Part shown: positions 5,169 to 5,294 of the stretch, piece by piece | Layout of the letters: each line of letters opens with the position of its first letter | Numbering within the stretch: the stretch's first letter is position 1 | Assembly: GCA_031285485.1 (NCBI GenBank) | Contig: JAITWC010000114.1 | Span: 1-5,294 of the forward strand | DNA from: Alistipes sp. | GTDB lineage: Bacteria > Bacteroidota > Bacteroidia > Bacteroidales > Rikenellaceae | Length of the DNA stretch: 5,294 nucleotides | Direction: 5' to 3' | Translations under genes and position numbers: made by a program | The notes under the pieces: model-generated | Seen by the model: the letters and a program-made list of their open reading frames with translations, nothing else | The model's database searches: none | What the model was told of the DNA's origin: nothing

Positions 5169-5294
5169 TTAACAGATCATCCATCCCTTGTCGGAGAGTG
5201 CCGCCTTGTCGACGGCAACGGCGCGCGGACGGTTACTCTCTCTTACCCTTTCCGCGGGGTTTCGCACGCCAAACAACGCAACGGCAAAGATTCG
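5169..5294 (-). CDS. 3' end of an unidentified gene
   Basis: Forty-one codons enter from the right edge and end at TAA (5169-5171), with the visible product ending in RAVAVDKAALSDKGWMIC. The other two minus-strand frames close within 60 bp of the edge, and codon choice resembles the GC-rich neighbours, which supports this frame. I do not recognise the family. The opposite strand is also open over the last 120 bp, so the assignment is moderate. If real, its stop codon lies 7 bp before the repeat array, and it is co-directional with the M23 gene 390 bp downstream. Confidence 0.5.
   Translation of the reverse strand, partial: RIFAVALFGVRNPAERVRESNRPRAVAVDKAALSDKGWMIC

Noticed and set aside
4591..5172. 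Plus-strand 193-codon frame
   Set aside because: It runs antisense through the M23 N-terminus and then through the repeats; its sequence is repetitive and has no domain.

Overview
The window looks like chromosomal DNA of a Bacteroidota species, most likely a moderately GC-rich gut genus such as Alistipes (Rikenellaceae). The reasons are: promoter -7 boxes of the TAnnTTTG type, start codons without Shine-Dalgarno sequences, a FabG whose sequence has the typical Bacteroidota wording (ends in HVCGGMNT), and GC-rich housekeeping genes beside an AT-rich insertion-sequence scar. The genus is an inference from recalled family sequences.

Layout, left to right. 1-420 is a mobile-element scar, all on the minus strand: the first 12 codons of a gene leaving the window (possibly an IS630-type helix-turn-helix protein) with a good Bacteroidota promoter, and behind it the N-terminal part of an IS5-family transposase that stops before its catalytic domain. 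421-772 is non-coding: a large imperfect inverted repeat (421-522), then a Rho-independent terminator (627-662) that serves fabG. 773-1519 (minus) is fabG. 1587-2861 (plus) is glyA. The two are divergent, with both -7 boxes inside a 67-bp spacer. glyA ends in a strong terminator (2877-2913) that touches the stop codon of the convergent gene, a YhbP/UPF0306-like flavin-barrel protein (2906-3346, minus). That gene overlaps by 14 nt the end of a membrane-anchored M23 (LytM/MepM-type) peptidoglycan endopeptidase (3333-4778, minus), so the two are probably co-transcribed and translationally coupled.

Upstream of the M23 gene lies the most unusual part of the window: eight exact-length 41-bp tandem repeats (4834-5161), each carrying a 17-bp dyad of the form TTGCCAC-N3-GTGGCAA. 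The outermost copy keeps the dyad through paired compensating changes. The array fills the gap between the end of another minus-strand gene (41 codons visible, 5169-5294) and the M23 start. No gene, CRISPR or mobile element explains it.

Functionally, glyA (serine to glycine, one-carbon units) and fabG (fatty-acid elongation) are core metabolism. The M23/YhbP pair concerns cell-wall remodelling plus a flavin-barrel protein of unknown role. The repeat array is positioned to affect the M23 transcript or the local DNA.
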